A DNA stretch of 64,000 nucleotides from Membranipora membranacea (Eukaryota > Bryozoa > Gymnolaemata > Cheilostomatida > Membraniporidae): positions 2,480,001 to 2,544,000 of the forward strand of contig OU612067.1 of the NCBI GenBank assembly GCA_914767715.1, given 5' to 3'. A program made the position numbers and the translations under genes. This document shows, piece by piece, positions 63,197 to 64,000 of the stretch. Position 1 is the first letter of the stretch. Every line of letters starts with the position of its first letter. The notes beneath the pieces are model-generated. The model was not told the origin of the DNA, made no database searches, and saw only the letters and a list, made by a program, of their open reading frames with translations.

Positions 63197-63810
63197 TAAC
63201 TCCCTGGACAAAACACACAACACTAGACTGGACACTGTGTAGTAAATAGCCTATCAAAAAGTGTCCTCATTAAATACTGTGACGCAACGAAATCTCACTG
63301 TGGTAGAAAAAGCAATGATGCGTGTGTTTTTTCGGAGTAATATCCCTTTGATGCAGATAATTTTATAGATTTTATAGAATTTGATACAGAATAGAAGCAG
63401 TAATCTTCTGCAGCACAGGTCACAGTTTTGTCTATATTCTGTCTACCTCATCACTTATTTTGATTGGGCAAAAATGACATAGAAATGTGTAAACAGAAAC
63501 AGTAATGCTTTAACTAATATTTCTATGCCATTTTTACTTAATCGAAATATGGGATGAGTTAAACAGAATATAGACAAAGCTGTGACCTGTGCTGCAGAAC
63601 TTTGCTGCTGCTATTCTGTATCAAATTCTATAAAATATATAAAAATATCTGCATCAAAGGGAGATTACTCCAAAAAACACATGCATCATTGCTTTTTCTA
63701 CCACAGTGAGATGTCGTTGCGTCACAGTATTTAATGAGGACACTTTTTGATAGGATATTTACTACACAGTGTCCAGTCTAGTGTTGTGTGTTTTGTCTGT
63801 GGTTTTGTCT
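63197..63810. mobile_element. Palindromic 0.6 kb element with arms of about 290 bp
   Basis: The left arm (about 63205-63490) and right arm (about 63505-63805) are reverse complements with a spacer of about 15 bp. The left arm is nearly identical, over about 285 bp, to 60003-60288 in the adjacent complex. The ends read ACAAAACACACAACACTAGA and its complement. There is no coding capacity. Confidence 0.8.
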
Positions 63811-64000
63811 ATGTGTGTATCACATAGTCTGACAACACAATGTGTCCATGTTTAAAACAGAGTATCACACATCTCAGCATCGCAGACGTTTGGTTGGGTG
63901 TTGAGTTCTTCTGTCTCGCTGATTTGATCATAAAACGACAATCATATGTGTACTTGACACCAGTACACTCAGTCACCATATGCCCTCACATCCGCTGCCT
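63811..64000. other. Right edge of window
   Basis: Unique-looking sequence after the last repeat; too short to interpret. Confidence 0.5.

Overview
This is a 64 kb piece of an AT-rich, intron-rich animal genome. Three conserved eukaryotic protein genes can be rebuilt exon by exon with GT-AG borders and matching phases: the splicing factor SLU7, an NK6-class homeobox gene, and the Golgi tether subunit COG4. An NK6-type homeodomain points to Metazoa. The intron sizes (up to 6.9 kb), the RTE-type LINE remnant, the tRNA-derived SINEs and the compact intergenic spacing suggest a non-vertebrate animal, perhaps a marine invertebrate. I cannot name the phylum.

Layout. 446-26718 (+): SLU7, 13 coding exons, 601 aa. 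26719-29210: intergenic. 29211-32498 (+): NK6-like homeobox gene, 3 exons, 286 aa. 33645-47592 (-): COG4, 17 coding exons, 756 aa, convergent with the homeobox gene; its introns hold a 1 kb fold-back repeat and a dead RTE LINE. 47593-49086: COG4 upstream flank with a nearly perfect 89 bp direct duplication. 49087-51000 (+): a chain of very small exons ending at a poly(A) signal, possibly a small-protein gene of unknown family. 51640-52115: fold-back element. 52650-59340 (+): two tandem paralogous genes for short single-pass membrane proteins of unknown family. The second has three coding exons, and its long intron holds a DNA transposon with 63 bp inverted ends and a 9 bp target duplication. 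59990-63810: a repeat complex of inverted arms, tRNA-like SINE heads and near-identical 300 bp units.

The three conserved genes have unrelated housekeeping or developmental roles (3' splice-site choice, transcription control, Golgi retrograde tethering), and nothing suggests joint function. The accessory part (48-64 kb) is the least ordinary: a local expansion of small membrane-protein genes that shares 3' exon modules with the small-exon gene, embedded in fold-back repeats. No bacterial-type operon, CRISPR array or complete tRNA gene was seen. All family assignments come from reading the sequence and remembered family features; no database search was possible.
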